NCBI GenBank assembly: GCA_951394045.1
Contig: OX595999.1
Span: forward strand, 1,736,001-1,800,000
Length of the DNA stretch: 64,000 nucleotides
Source: Nitzschia sp. DOCU1
Lineage: Eukaryota; Bacillariophyta; Bacillariophyceae; Bacillariales; Bacillariaceae
Direction of reading: 5' to 3'
The notes below the pieces were generated by a model. That model saw only the letters and a list, made by a program, of their open reading frames with translations, had not been told where the DNA came from and did no database searches. A program made the position numbers and the translations under genes. This document shows, in pieces, positions 54,328 to 64,000 of this stretch (position 1 is its first letter; each line of letters starts with the position of its first letter).

Positions 54328-55921
54328 TTGTCAGCAACAACAGGCTAGGGTGTGGCTGGCTGAATTTGGATTCAAGGAACGCGCCGTCGACGAGTGGGAC
54401 CACCGGAACATGATAAAGTCAAGGAAGATCCATGGGGTGACGACGACTTTATTGACTGCCGACAAATTCCTTGTGTTGAAACACAACCCGAGCGCGGAAA
54501 GCTTTTTGCAGAAGCAGTTCGGCGAGGATGGAGGAGTCGATCCAGATGAACTTGCTAGTGTTTCTTCGAGATGCGCGCGAATCAAACCAAACCGGATGCA
54601 TGTGGTCAACTACTAACAAGGTCAATGGTGTTCGACTTGGTGGATGGGACGAAATGTCCACACATTATAATCTTCAGTGCTTGCGAAAGAAAACATTCAT
54701 GCGAGCTACGAATGGAAAGAGCCATGCGACCCTTTTCTATCGGGAACCACTTGATGCCGCATGGTCAACGAACAAGGCTAATTTTCGACCATCCGATTTG
54801 AAAACAAAGGCCGCACATCAAGGACGCAGCGCTCGCATGTGGGAACAATTATGTGGGCTACGAATGCACCTGGCAGGGTCAAACTCCCGCCGATGGGCCC
54901 ACGGACCGAAAAAAGCGTTGCCTAGTACCCTCTTATGTCAAAAAAGTTGAAAAATGATTACGTTTGGTGCTGGACTTTGTTAGCATGTCCTTACTCGACG
55001 AGTTTGATTCTTCTTGTTGCGGTCCCTACTACTTTCACTCTTCATCGTCTGCAAGAATCAAGAGCCAGCATCCAGCATCAGACGAGCCGTCCGGAATGTT
55101 GTGGTGCCGACGACGTGTTTGGTGTATGGCTTTGGATACAGTGCTGTGAGGCGCTTGTTTAAGAAAAGAGGTCCCGAATTCTCCACTCGGTCGAATGCTA
55201 GACACCGCCGGCGTGACTTGCTAGAGTAATGCTTGCGAATAATGATGATGGTTAGGAGGATGACGAACGGCAGTACTATGCTGGAGGAAGAAGCACCGAC
55301 AGCAGCAAGATCATTGAGCGTCGGTTGGAAACCCGCTACCAGCAGTAGTAGTAGTACGCAAGAAGAACACCCACCCTTTGTTCTACAAAACGCAGCACCA
55401 GCAATGGTGGTCGTCGCAAAAGGTGGTGCTAGTAGTAGTAGTACTTGTTTTTGGAGAAAAAGCCTCTTGTACTACAATCAGTAGTATTATAGGGCCCTCT
55501 GTCGATGTGTCGTCGTCGACGCAGCCAAAAGAGGTAGCGGGCATGGCGACGAAAAGAGTACTACGTTAATTAGCAGCAGCAACCCACCTTTCTAGGAAAC
55601 CAAGCAGTGCAGCAGCCGCGGCCAGCGCCGGATGAATAGTCAAGAAACTCGATCAAGAAACGAAATGAAGCAGTAGTAGAACACTTGTCCAACAAAGAAG
55701 AAAACGAAGACTCATGAACCTTTCTACAATGCATAACTCTTGTCTAATACTCAAACTCTAGCTAGTAACTATCCTCTAGTTTGCCGTCTCTAGTAGAAGC
55801 TGAGCGTCGGATAAAAGCTACATCCACTTGTTCCATACATAGTCAAACTCTAGTAGTCAATATCTACTTATACTAGTAGTAGTTCCTTGTTTCATTGCTG
55901 CCCGTCCGTCCGTATAGTAAA
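54328..55921. other. Spacer with decayed coding-like stretch
   Basis: 54350-54950 reads like protein in a plus frame (RAVDEWDHRNMIKSRKIHG, LKHNPSAESFLQKQFGEDGG), then stops, and other frames continue as plausible pieces. This fits a broken gene I cannot identify. The remainder (55200-55920) is TAGTAG/GTAGTA-rich spacer before the proteasome gene. Confidence 0.35.
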
Positions 55922-56812
55922 TTAGGCTTCCACTTCCATGCGTTGCACCGTGGTCGAAATTTGAATATCCGCCAATCCCACTCGTGCCGGATGAGGTTTG
56001 ATGACGGCTTGTCCCAAGGTTGGAGTCAATCCAGGATGCATGGTCAACACGGCCGAATGCTGGACACGATCCCTCAAAGGACCCACTTCATTGGGTTTGA
56101 CGTCATTGCGACGATAATCCTTGGTGCCATCCATGCGCACAACGCAAACATCGCAATTGGAGCCAGAGCCCAAATCATTGAAAATACCGGCACCAATACT
56201 ACGTTGCACGAGCTGTACAGCTTCAGCTTCGGTCATGTCTTCCTTCCAACTACTTTCCATGACGGCCATGGCTGCCAAACTCCCACTGCCCATGGTCGTG
56301 TAGTTGAGTTTGGCAGTACTTCCATGAGGATGAATTTGATAGACGGCCGGTCCATTCAAATCGCATCCCCCTAGAATGAGTGCGGCACTGATATAGCCTT
56401 GATAACGATACAAGCGCCTCTTGAGCAACGTACAAGCCGTCACGACACGACTAGCGCTGTGCGTGTTCATTCGTAGCAGCTCAAGCTGCGAGGCAATGAG
56501 TTGCGTAATCATTTCCGTATCGGCAGCCGTCCCCGCACCACAACACATGAGGTTCGGCGCCAAGTAATGAATTTTTTCACAATTCTTTTCGGCAACTTCA
56601 GTACCAGAAGTCGCACGAGTATCCGCCCCTAGCACGACACCGTCCTTGTAAACGACCGCGACAATGGTCGTACCTGTTTTCTTGGCCATGGGCAAAATCT
56701 GCTGACTTTGCATACCCAAAATCATGGGATTGCGAGTGGCATTACTAAAATCAAAGCCAGAGACTTCGACAGGCGTCGCTAAAGTCATGCTACTAGTGAC
56801 TTCGGACAACAT
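55922..56812 (-). CDS. PSMB7: 20S proteasome beta-2 subunit
   Basis: 296 aa from the ATG at 56812 (MLSEVTSSMTLATP). A propeptide of about 45 residues precedes the mature start TGTTIVAVVYKDGVVLGADT, with the catalytic N-terminal Thr, Asp17-type and Lys33-type residues in place (GADTRAT, CEKIHYL). GSGSLAAMAVME and SGSNCDVCVVRMDG are also standard. The segments ILGGCDLNGPAVYQIHPHGS and RRNDVKPNE and the length fit beta-2/PSMB7, the trypsin-like site of the 20S core. Activity is made when the propeptide is cut off at Gly-Thr. Upstream frame to 57022 is an artefact of alternative start codons. Confidence 0.95.
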   Translation of the reverse strand: MLSEVTSSMTLATPVEVSGFDFSNATRNPMILGMQSQQILPMAKKTGTTIVAVVYKDGVVLGADTRATSGTEVAEKNCEKIHYLAPNLMCCGAGTAADTEMITQLIASQLELLRMNTHSASRVVTACTLLKRRLYRYQGYISAALILGGCDLNGPAVYQIHPHGSTAKLNYTTMGSGSLAAMAVMESSWKEDMTEAEAVQLVQRSIGAGIFNDLGSGSNCDVCVVRMDGTKDYRRNDVKPNEVGPLRDRVQHSAVLTMHPGLTPTLGQAVIKPHPARVGLADIQISTTVQRMEVEA

Positions 56813-58481
56813 GGTGTTGTTGGATAGAGCAGTGCAATGCGATGTATGCAATGCAATGCAATGCAAGGATGGATGTGTCATGGATCTCCGCGGCAGCATC
56901 ATGGCCATCGTCGCACTCTCTGTGGCCGAAGCCAGTCGATGCCAGCCGAATCCTACTATGGTCATATCTATGCAATATAGTACGGTAAGTATATGACTAA
57001 TCGATTTTTTAGCGTTACCCATATATGATTACTGGTACGGCTCTTTCGAGATACGGGGTAATAATCGTAGAAACAGTACCACCGTGTTAAAACCACGCGT
57101 TATTTCCCCGTAGGCTACGTAGCCTCAGTACAATAAAAATTTCGTTGCGTAAGCACCGCGCGATATTTTCGACGATGGCGGCACCAGGGCAAGGTTGAGG
57201 ACGATTAGAGTCCATGTCGAACGTGTTGTTGATCCCCTTACGTAACGCAACAACATCATAATGATATCAAGGCATACCTTGGTGACCGAAGAGGACCAGT
57301 CGCTTCGCTCGCCGGAGCGATATCGGCCACATAGAAATAAGTCGAGTGAGTCTAATCAGCTTTTAGACTCAGTCGACTCGCTTACCACGTAATAATCTAT
57401 CCGTACTTTCTGCTGCTGCAGATTTCACCATTGCGGACCTTGAAAATTTGCCGACCTAAAGGTAACTCTACCATCAGAGGTACTTCCAGATGGAGTACGT
57501 TACATAGGGTCGGCAAATTTCTTTGAAGGACAGCTTCTATTGAGGGTAGAGTAACATCGTCGGTAGCTAGCAAAAGCCGCCGATAATTTGGGCGGGAAAC
57601 GAAAATTTGGGGTGGGCAGGCTCATTTTTTGAAGTCAAGTACCAGCTTCGTAGGATTCTACAGTTCTAACTTGAAGTACAGAAAGAGCCGTATCGTAAAA
57701 ATGAGTCTCGTTGCTAGAAATCATTCCACACAACCACCCCCCAACAATGGGGTCTTCAAACGCTGGCGCTCAACTTCTCTCTTGCCCTTGCCAATCACAT
57801 CCATCGAGCAACCATCAAACTCCAAACAACGAAAAAACATGATTTATCCCATATTTCCACTCCCAGTCGGCCACCTCGCTTTCGCCGATGCAATCCTGCA
57901 TCGCGCGCTGGCCCCACGCGTTACCGACCTCCACGTGCCGCCAACGGCACCACTCATTAGCTAGCGTTCCCATGTAACTTTTACTCTAAAATGATATATG
58001 TATCCGGTAACAATGGATTGTCGCCTTGCCCTTCCTGGTCCAATGTAAACGGTAATTCAATCACGTCAGAAACGTAATATCCGGCAATACTAACAATCTG
58101 CCCCTTCCTTTTCCAATGGTAGGCGGTAATTCAATCACGCCACCAGAAACCTTCTTTTCGAAACACAAACGAATGAGCACCAAGCAAAGAACGAAAAGGG
58201 CACTATTCTTGGATATCGGCAGGGATGAAAAAGGCCACACTGCGGCGGCGGCAGCAAGGAAAAGAGAGATTACATCCATCACGCCTTTTCCCTTCTCTGC
58301 AGATATTAAGATTTGGGCTTTCGTCGCCTCCTACTATGCTGCTTCTTTACACACAGCTAGTACTACAGAAATGACCGCAGAAGAAATGGGCAAGAAGAAG
58401 CCCTCTTTTCGTTGGTTTCAAAGTTCTTGTTGATTGGTGTTTTTATCACGAAAGCGCTGCTCCACAATACCAGCCAAGAAC
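56813..58481. other. Spacer, no convincing gene
   Basis: Shows a rough internal duplication: GGTAATTCAATCACG with flanking GTCAGAAAC at 58051 and GGTAATTCAATCACG with CCACCAGAAAC at 58127, preceded by similar CCTTCC..TCCAATG phrases. Open plus frames 57629-57964 and 58116-58433 are unrecognised. Confidence 0.4.
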
Positions 58482-59923
58482 ATGAAGCCGCGTATGATGA
58501 TATCGTTTCTTGTGTTTTCGTTGATGCTGATACTGAAAGATTGTTGCGCAGAGGGCGTTCCCCAGTTTGACGCTCCTCCACAAGACCACGTTTGCTGTGG
58601 CCCCTGTCTCTCTTCATCGGCTGCTGCGCATAGGGACAACCCGGAATGTGATGCGAGACTATGTGCCAACATCTTCGGTACATGCTCTATTGCTGCTGGT
58701 GGCGAAGAAGGCCAACACCAACACAGCAGCGGAGACGATAGGCGCCGCCTCCAGTACAATACGATCCCTGCGGGCGGGTGGTCCGACTATACCGTGCAAG
58801 GAGCTACCAATGGACTCGAATATCTCTGGGCGTCAAAAGTTGCCCCCACAAAGAATTACTACGATGCCTTCCCTAACGATTACGGTCTAACCTGCCATAA
58901 TGACCCTGACGTTGGCAAATGGTATAATCTTGACATTATCTATTATTCCACAGACAACTTTCCAGATTGCATTCGGTACTCTGGCTTTCGTCTTCCAACA
59001 AGTAAGGAAGCGTTCGAAAGACCGCTTTCCGAACCTCAGTGCATGGCTGACTATACGGAAGGCCCCAGGCTTGGATGTGACTCCATTGACTGGACTGACG
59101 TTGGATTTGCCACCCAAACCGGGTGGGTCCAAACTCCCAAATTTATTTTTGATGCTGTCGATGGTATCTATGATGGCGAATGCAATTGGGCGGTCGACAC
59201 GGTTTACGTTCGACCAGTGGGCACTGCCGATTTTTGCGGTAAGAATTGTTGTTCTTGTTTGGATGATGTAGATTGCCTTGATGATCCCGCCGGGGGCGCC
59301 CATTTACTAGTAGTCCTCACATCCTTCTTCTTTGTTCCCGATTGTTGCCGCCAGATCCTTGTGGTCCCGTCAAAGCCGATTTGACAAACTGCCTTGTTGA
59401 AGCAGCACAAGCGTTGTCCAACACTAACCTTTGCGAACAAGAATTCAAAAATTATGCGGCCGTGTGCCTCGATAGTGTTTGCCTTGACATTACCGAGGCG
59501 CCAACCGCTGGTCCTACTGCTGGACCCACTGCCAGTTCGGCTGCTATGGGGACGACAATCACGACCTGTGATGTGCCCGACAATTTGTGCAACGTGAATG
59601 ACCCTAGCAAAGGCTTTGTATACTGTTTTCAGCACAAGGACCACTATCACAACAAGTGCTTTGTGGACGATGCTGCCGCTATCGCCAAGGATGCATACAC
59701 AAACTACGACTTTGTTGGTTGTGGATGCTGTGAGGCGCTGGTGGAAGTCCCGAGGACAAGAATCAAAAAGTCTGCCAAATCCAATGGTGCGCCGAGCTGT
59801 CCTCGTGCTGGGAGCCTTCGTAGGCGTGAGTTGCTGGCTGCTGAGGATTTCCCACCACAGTATCCTTCGGAAGAAGAGAGGAAGACAATCTCAAGTAAGC
59901 GCGGGCGTCGGGGAGGAGAGTAG
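58482..59923 (+). CDS. Secreted Cys-rich protein, one intron
   Basis: Exon 1 is 58482-59238, the intron 59239-59354 (116 bp, GTAAGA..CCAG, phase 1), exon 2 59355-59923; about 441 aa. The splice gives FC|DPCGPVKADL. The start at 58482 gives a signal peptide (MKPRMMISFLVFSLMLIL). The mature part is rich in Cys, often paired (CCGPC, CGCCE, NNxCVDD-like NLCNV), in Tyr/Asp/Trp, and has a linker EAPTAGPTAGPTASS typical of extracellular diatom proteins. The C-terminus is basic and Arg-rich (GSLRRRELLAAEDF, SSKRGRRGG). No enzyme motif recognised. A cell-wall, mucilage or adhesion role is plausible by composition only. Confidence 0.8.
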
Positions 59924-60805
59924 AACAACAAGAAGAATACGTATCAAGAAATCAGACTAGTAGTAATAAAGTCGCACTTGTATAATTTGCACATGGCAGC
60001 AATTTCAGCTACTTTTACGTCGCTATTAACTCTGTTTTATCGCTTTGCCGTTCAAGCACTAGTCGCGCATGATCACGCCGCTGTTATCGTCGATCTTCGT
60101 TGAGGAAGAAGCGACTGCATACTACTACTGCTAGTAGTGTCACGTGGCCAGCAAGACGGCGAGGAGGGCGGATTCTTCTTCTCCGTCGCGGTACTCTAGA
60201 GAGAAGAATAAACCCTATTCTTCTACAAGGTATGCAGGCATGAGAAGTTTCCAGATACTGTTTGACTGGTTTGTCCCCGTGCCCCGTACTCTACGCTGCG
60301 ATTAACGCTATGCGGCAACTATGGAAAGCCGGTATGGGGCCCTGTGTGTATTTAGGTACGTTCATGGCTACGACTTCGTACCTCTTATCAGTACCTTTGA
60401 GTGACGCATTCGCGGTCGGAGTTTTGATATTCGTTGGAATTCTACTGCCATTTCCACGCAATTTTTCTGTAGGGGCGTGCGCATGCAAGAGAACTTTCAC
60501 CCACCAACCAATACGCAACTGCAACCACAAGCAAGCCACGACGAGCGAGAGCGGGCGTAGTACGGTAGTTGCAGGATCATCAGCTTTTCCTCTTCTTCTT
60601 CCTTCATTTCATTCGCCATCATAACCATTGCTTTGATTGTTCAAGAGGAATTCCTTTCTCTCAACAACAATAACAACCCCGCCTTGTCACTCTTATTATT
60701 CAGTGTTGGATACTGCGATTGTTCTCGGCAACTGTTCCTTGTCCAGCCTGCCGCATTGATAAAGTGAAGAACGAATCAGGACCGACTTGATCGACTAAAT
60801 CTGCC
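59924..60805. other. Spacer and promoter side of the R3H-SUZ gene
   Basis: No gene seen. TACTACTACTGCTAGTAGTG near 60120 is another of the CTAGTAG-type motifs. Confidence 0.4.
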
Positions 60806-61380
60806 ATGGCGACGGTGGCAATCAATAAGGAAGGCAGCATGTTGCCCCCATCATCCATGGCAAGCGACAACAACGAAGAAGCAACAGCTGCCAACGAGAC
60901 GGTTGTAGCTGCTGCTACAATCGGCGGCAAGAACCGACTTGCGGTCCCTGATTCTTCTTCGATCGATTCCGCGTTATTATCCGCGTTACGCGATGGTCGA
61001 GAACGACTGGGCTTGCTCAAGCTAGAACAAACTCTGCTAGAATTTGTCAAGTCTGGCTGTGCGTATTGGGATGTGGGGGGTCCCATGAATAGCTGGGTCC
61101 GTAACAGTCAAGGCGAGTGGGTCGGTCAAGGAGCAAGTCCGCCCAATACTAATGCCGATACTTCTTTGATGATGAGACCCCAAACGAGCTTTCAACGATG
61201 CATATTGCATCGCTTGGCGGATCGATTTGCCATTACGAGAGAACCACAAGAAGATGGCATGATTCGCCTACATAAGACGCTCGATACAGCTGCACCGGAT
61301 CGATTGTTATTGGATGTTCCAGCCTCGGAATATGGGGGCGGTAGTTCGTTGGAGCAACAATTTGATCAACAACTTAACCT

Positions 61381-61411
<31 letters not shown>

Positions 61412-62000
61412 AGTACTAATAGCAGCAGCAATAGCTCTGCAAGTCCTACTCCTCCTGGTATTGCCGTGACTATTGCTGCCAAACCCCGCAAAATGAAAAT
61501 TATGAAACGAAGCAGCAATAGCAATGTCAGTTCAGGGTCCGGCAACTCCAAAAACAAAAAGGACAAGTCCCTAAATTCGAGTGCATCGTCCTTGTCGGAC
61601 AAGGAACGCAAATATGCCGAAGCTCGTGCTCGTATCTTTCAACAGTCCCATGAAGAAGCCATGGCAGAAACTGTGGGAGAATCGAGTACTGCCGCTCTTA
61701 CAGCAGCAGCAGCAGCAACCACAGAGCCAGCGTCCAGTGCGGCCGACATGTCTGTCAATAACAGTTCTCTGACGGCGACCAGTGCAGAATATATTCCCGC
61801 CTCGTCGCAGCAACAACAACAACAAGATCCATCCAAACCCAACAAGGCAACTTGGCGAAATCGTCAATCGGAACGTAACGATCCTGACTTTCAACGTCGT
61901 GGAGCACCACGGCAACCATATTATGCACCAGCTGCTACTGCAGCTGTCGTCGTTACTGCACCACAGCAGCAACAACAACCACAAGCATATTATCCCACTC

Positions 62001-62034
<34 letters not shown>

Positions 62035-62320
62035 TGCGAATACTGCTTTGACGGCAGCATATTCCATGCCGACGGGTACCATGAGTACCGGTTACCACTA
62101 TGCCTCGGCCGCCACTTCAGCAGCAGCAACATCCAGATCCTCCTTGCCACCGGCAACCTATTATGCACAACAACAAGCACAAGCACCACAACAATATTAT
62201 CATTATCGTCGAAGTCATTCCGACACGGAAGCAGCAGTAGCAACTCCACCCTATTACTCGTCGTCAGCGGCCGACTTTCCCACCCTTGGTAGTAGTACGA
62301 CTACGGGTGGTGGGCGATGA
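60806..62320 (+). CDS. R3H and SUZ domain RNA-binding protein
   Basis: 504 aa from ATG. Residues of about 52-155 form an R3H domain: LLKLEQTLLEFVKSG, then FQRCILHRLADRFAITREPQ with the R-x3-H pair (RCILHR) that binds single-stranded nucleic acid. A SUZ domain follows: KPRKMKIMKRSS and SLSDKERKYAEARARIFQQS. The end of the conserved part is TWRNRQSERNDPDFQRRG, then long Ala/Tyr/Gln-rich low-complexity runs, including poly-Gln at about residue 190 and an Ala run at about 410. This R3H-SUZ order matches animal ARPP21/R3HDM and Encore, cytoplasmic mRNA-binding proteins. Two poly-Gln/Ala tracts are encoded by CAA/CAG and GCT/GCA repeats. Confidence 0.88.
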
Positions 62321-63067
62321 CAATGATAATGATGATTAATAGTATTATTATTATTCCCTGACATTGTATGTGATCTACTAGAACGGCTGCAGACACTCGG
62401 TTCTGCCATGGTCTTGTGCCCGACGACGAGTAAAGGAAACGACTCCATCATCTAGAGTACTACTAGTAGTACGAAGGAGGAGTGAAGACTCGCGTAAGTG
62501 TTCGTAAAAAGCCGTCCATATCGTCCATGTATATCGGTATAGTAGCCGCAAAAAGCAAGTCGCATACGCCAGTAGACTTGTCGTTCACCCCGCACTCAAC
62601 CGTTTCGGGATCATCAGCGCTAGTAGAGTAGTGGTTACCGTACTATACGACTCTGTCTACTTCTGGTAGTATAGCTACTAGTTCCAAAGAGCTCTTTGGT
62701 AAATTGGCTTGTTGCGCTCATTCTAGTTGAGGCGGGGTATAAGTTGTGCAAAGCAAGTTTGTAGGCAAAGGGACCCCGTCGGAAGCAATGTGGTTAATTG
62801 TTGCATGTTTGGTTATAAGAAAGGTGCAATCGAGGAAAGAACATCCCGCCGATCCTCCAAGATCAAAGACAAGCCCCCATCAACCTAGAGTCTAGCTATC
62901 TACTAGTAATAGTAAAAGAAAGTAGTACAATAGTACGAGGGGATAGCTTGTGACCGCCCCAGCATTCGTTGTTGTTCGAGCCGAAACTCGCAACAAACAA
63001 TCGAAATGCCATGTGGGGTCGGAACCTTTTCAGTTTGGAATTATCCAGTATTACTTGTTATATAAAG
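62321..63067. other. Spacer between convergent genes
   Basis: Rich in GTACTACTAGTAGTACG and TAGTAG motifs (62455-62475, 62620-62680, 62890-62930). No gene. Confidence 0.45.
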
Positions 63068-63787
63068 TTAGATCATCTTCATGACAAGCTTGTTGATTTC
63101 TTCGCCTCGTGCACCTGTTTCTCCTCCTTCCATAAAGTGCAGCATCTTGGTCTTGGTGGAGAATCCTCCAGTAGGATTGGACAACTTGAAGGGCCACAAA
63201 AAGTTGTTTGCTTGCTTGAAATGAGGACCGACCGTGTAGATTTCATGGATCAAATCGGCAGTGCACTCAATTCCATATTTCGAAAGACCGTCTTGAATGA
63301 CATCGTTGCTGCCGATGGGAATTCGTTGCTTGTTGAGTTTGCCAAATCCACGCTTCCAAATCAGCTTTTGGACAGTGGTGCGAGAAGGATATCCGTACGT
63401 GACATACGGCTCGATCAATCGCAACATGCGGACCGTAGCTTCATTCAACTTGACAAAGGTGGCATTGTGCAATTGACGCAATCGGAACAGTTGCATCACC
63501 TTCTTGGCCTTGGGGGAAACTCCAATGGTACCTCGGATACGAATCACAAGAACCAGTTTGGGCTGAGCGGGCACAAAGAATCCACCTTCAATCTTGGCCT
63601 TGCGGCGGTTCTCTACAGCAGCCTTGTCGGCGGCCGCGTATTCGGCGTCGTATTGCTCGGCCTTGGAGGCAAACTTGGCCACATCTGCTTGGGCCTTGGC
63701 AGCGGCTTCCTTGGCAGCAGCTTCCTTGGCTTCGGCAATCTTCTTTTGAGTGGCTTGCTTTTTAAGAACAGATTCAGGAGTCTTCAT
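63068..63787 (-). CDS. RPL7: 60S ribosomal protein L7 (uL30)
   Basis: 239 aa from the ATG at 63787 (MKTPESVLKKQATQKK). An Ala/Lys/Glu-rich N-terminal extension runs to about residue 65, then the uL30 core appears: FFVPAQPKLVLVIRIRGTIG, KKVMQLFRLRQLHNATFVKL, PYVTYGYPSRTTVQ and GFGKLNKQRIPIG, ending with LSNPTGGFSTKTKM and a short extension. This is the standard eukaryotic L7 layout and length. It is a cytosolic large-subunit protein that contacts 28S rRNA and 5S RNP. The frame is open upstream to 63931 but the family starts at this methionine; a leader intron cannot be excluded. Confidence 0.96.
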   Translation of the reverse strand: MKTPESVLKKQATQKKIAEAKEAAAKEAAAKAQADVAKFASKAEQYDAEYAAADKAAVENRRKAKIEGGFFVPAQPKLVLVIRIRGTIGVSPKAKKVMQLFRLRQLHNATFVKLNEATVRMLRLIEPYVTYGYPSRTTVQKLIWKRGFGKLNKQRIPIGSNDVIQDGLSKYGIECTADLIHEIYTVGPHFKQANNFLWPFKLSNPTGGFSTKTKMLHFMEGGETGARGEEINKLVMKMI

Positions 63788-64000
63788 TGTGAAAGTGGTG
63801 TTTCGGTGTATAGATAAGAGACAACTGTAAGGGTAACAAGAGCCGCAAGCTATCGATGAAATTACCGAGGTGGGGAATGCCGCAACCTTTTCGAGCCGCA
63901 CAAACGACGTTTGCCCGAAAGGATATTTCAAGTAAGGCGAAAAGTGGTACGGGACTATCTCTGTTCTTTTTCAAAAATAGAACAGTCGAATTAGTCGACT

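Noticed and set aside
61366..62249. Several long minus frames over the R3H-SUZ gene
   Set aside because: They arise from the complement of Gln/Ala repeats; the plus frame has clear R3H and SUZ domains.

Overview
This is a nuclear genome fragment from a eukaryote. The best fit is a diatom (Bacillariophyta, secondary red plastid), probably pennate. Three predicted proteins begin with a signal peptide ending in an Ala|aromatic junction (VVEA|F, SAA|F, AEA|W). That is the 'ASAFAP' presequence used by complex plastids of red-algal origin. One of the three adds a twin-arginine thylakoid-lumen signal to a PsbP domain. Genes are compact, have none or one short intron (85-202 bp, GT..AG), lie on both strands, and are separated by A/T-moderate spacers rich in CTAGTAG-type motifs. 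There are no operons, CRISPR arrays or recognisable rRNA/tRNA genes. Species cannot be named from sequence reading alone.

Layout. 0-17 kb: a MYND-finger protein cut by the window edge, a plastid-type Mpv17/PMP22 protein, a RING-H2 protein, an LRR membrane protein, a TPR/EF-hand fusion, mitoribosomal bL33m, a second RING protein, a PsbP-like lumen protein, a plastid-presequence OTU protease and a TPR-like protein. 17-24 kb: two more RING proteins, a mutilated TM9SF (nonaspanin) pseudogene and an alpha/beta hydrolase. 24-31.2 kb: the ribosome-biogenesis factor RRP5 (about 2054 aa) with one intron, whose 3' end is followed by a perfect 260-bp tandem duplication. 33.7-37.2 kb: a complete 3474-bp IS630/Tc1/mariner-type transposon with 195-bp inverted repeats, a TA target duplication, a DD38E transposase and an opposing coiled-coil second gene. 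38-39.3 kb: a divergent sirtuin. 39.8-41.6 kb: a decayed tandem-repeat field. 42-52.2 kb: a Q/N-rich putative nuclear protein and two paralogous helicase-associated-domain proteins flanking repeat-rich, decayed DNA that includes a RABGGTB pseudogene. 53.7-64 kb: a SET-domain protein, proteasome beta-2, a secreted Cys-rich protein, an R3H-SUZ RNA-binding protein and ribosomal protein L7.

Functional grouping is loose, as expected for a eukaryote. Three themes recur: ubiquitin/proteasome proteins (four RING proteins, an OTU protease, proteasome beta-2), ribosome production (RRP5, uL30, bL33m) and plastid-targeted proteins. The accessory-looking part is 20-22 kb and 31-55 kb. It holds the transposon, two pseudogenes with internal deletions, several tandem or dispersed repeats and a near-palindromic 18-mer. 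The transposon with its uncharacterised second gene is the best candidate for something undescribed.
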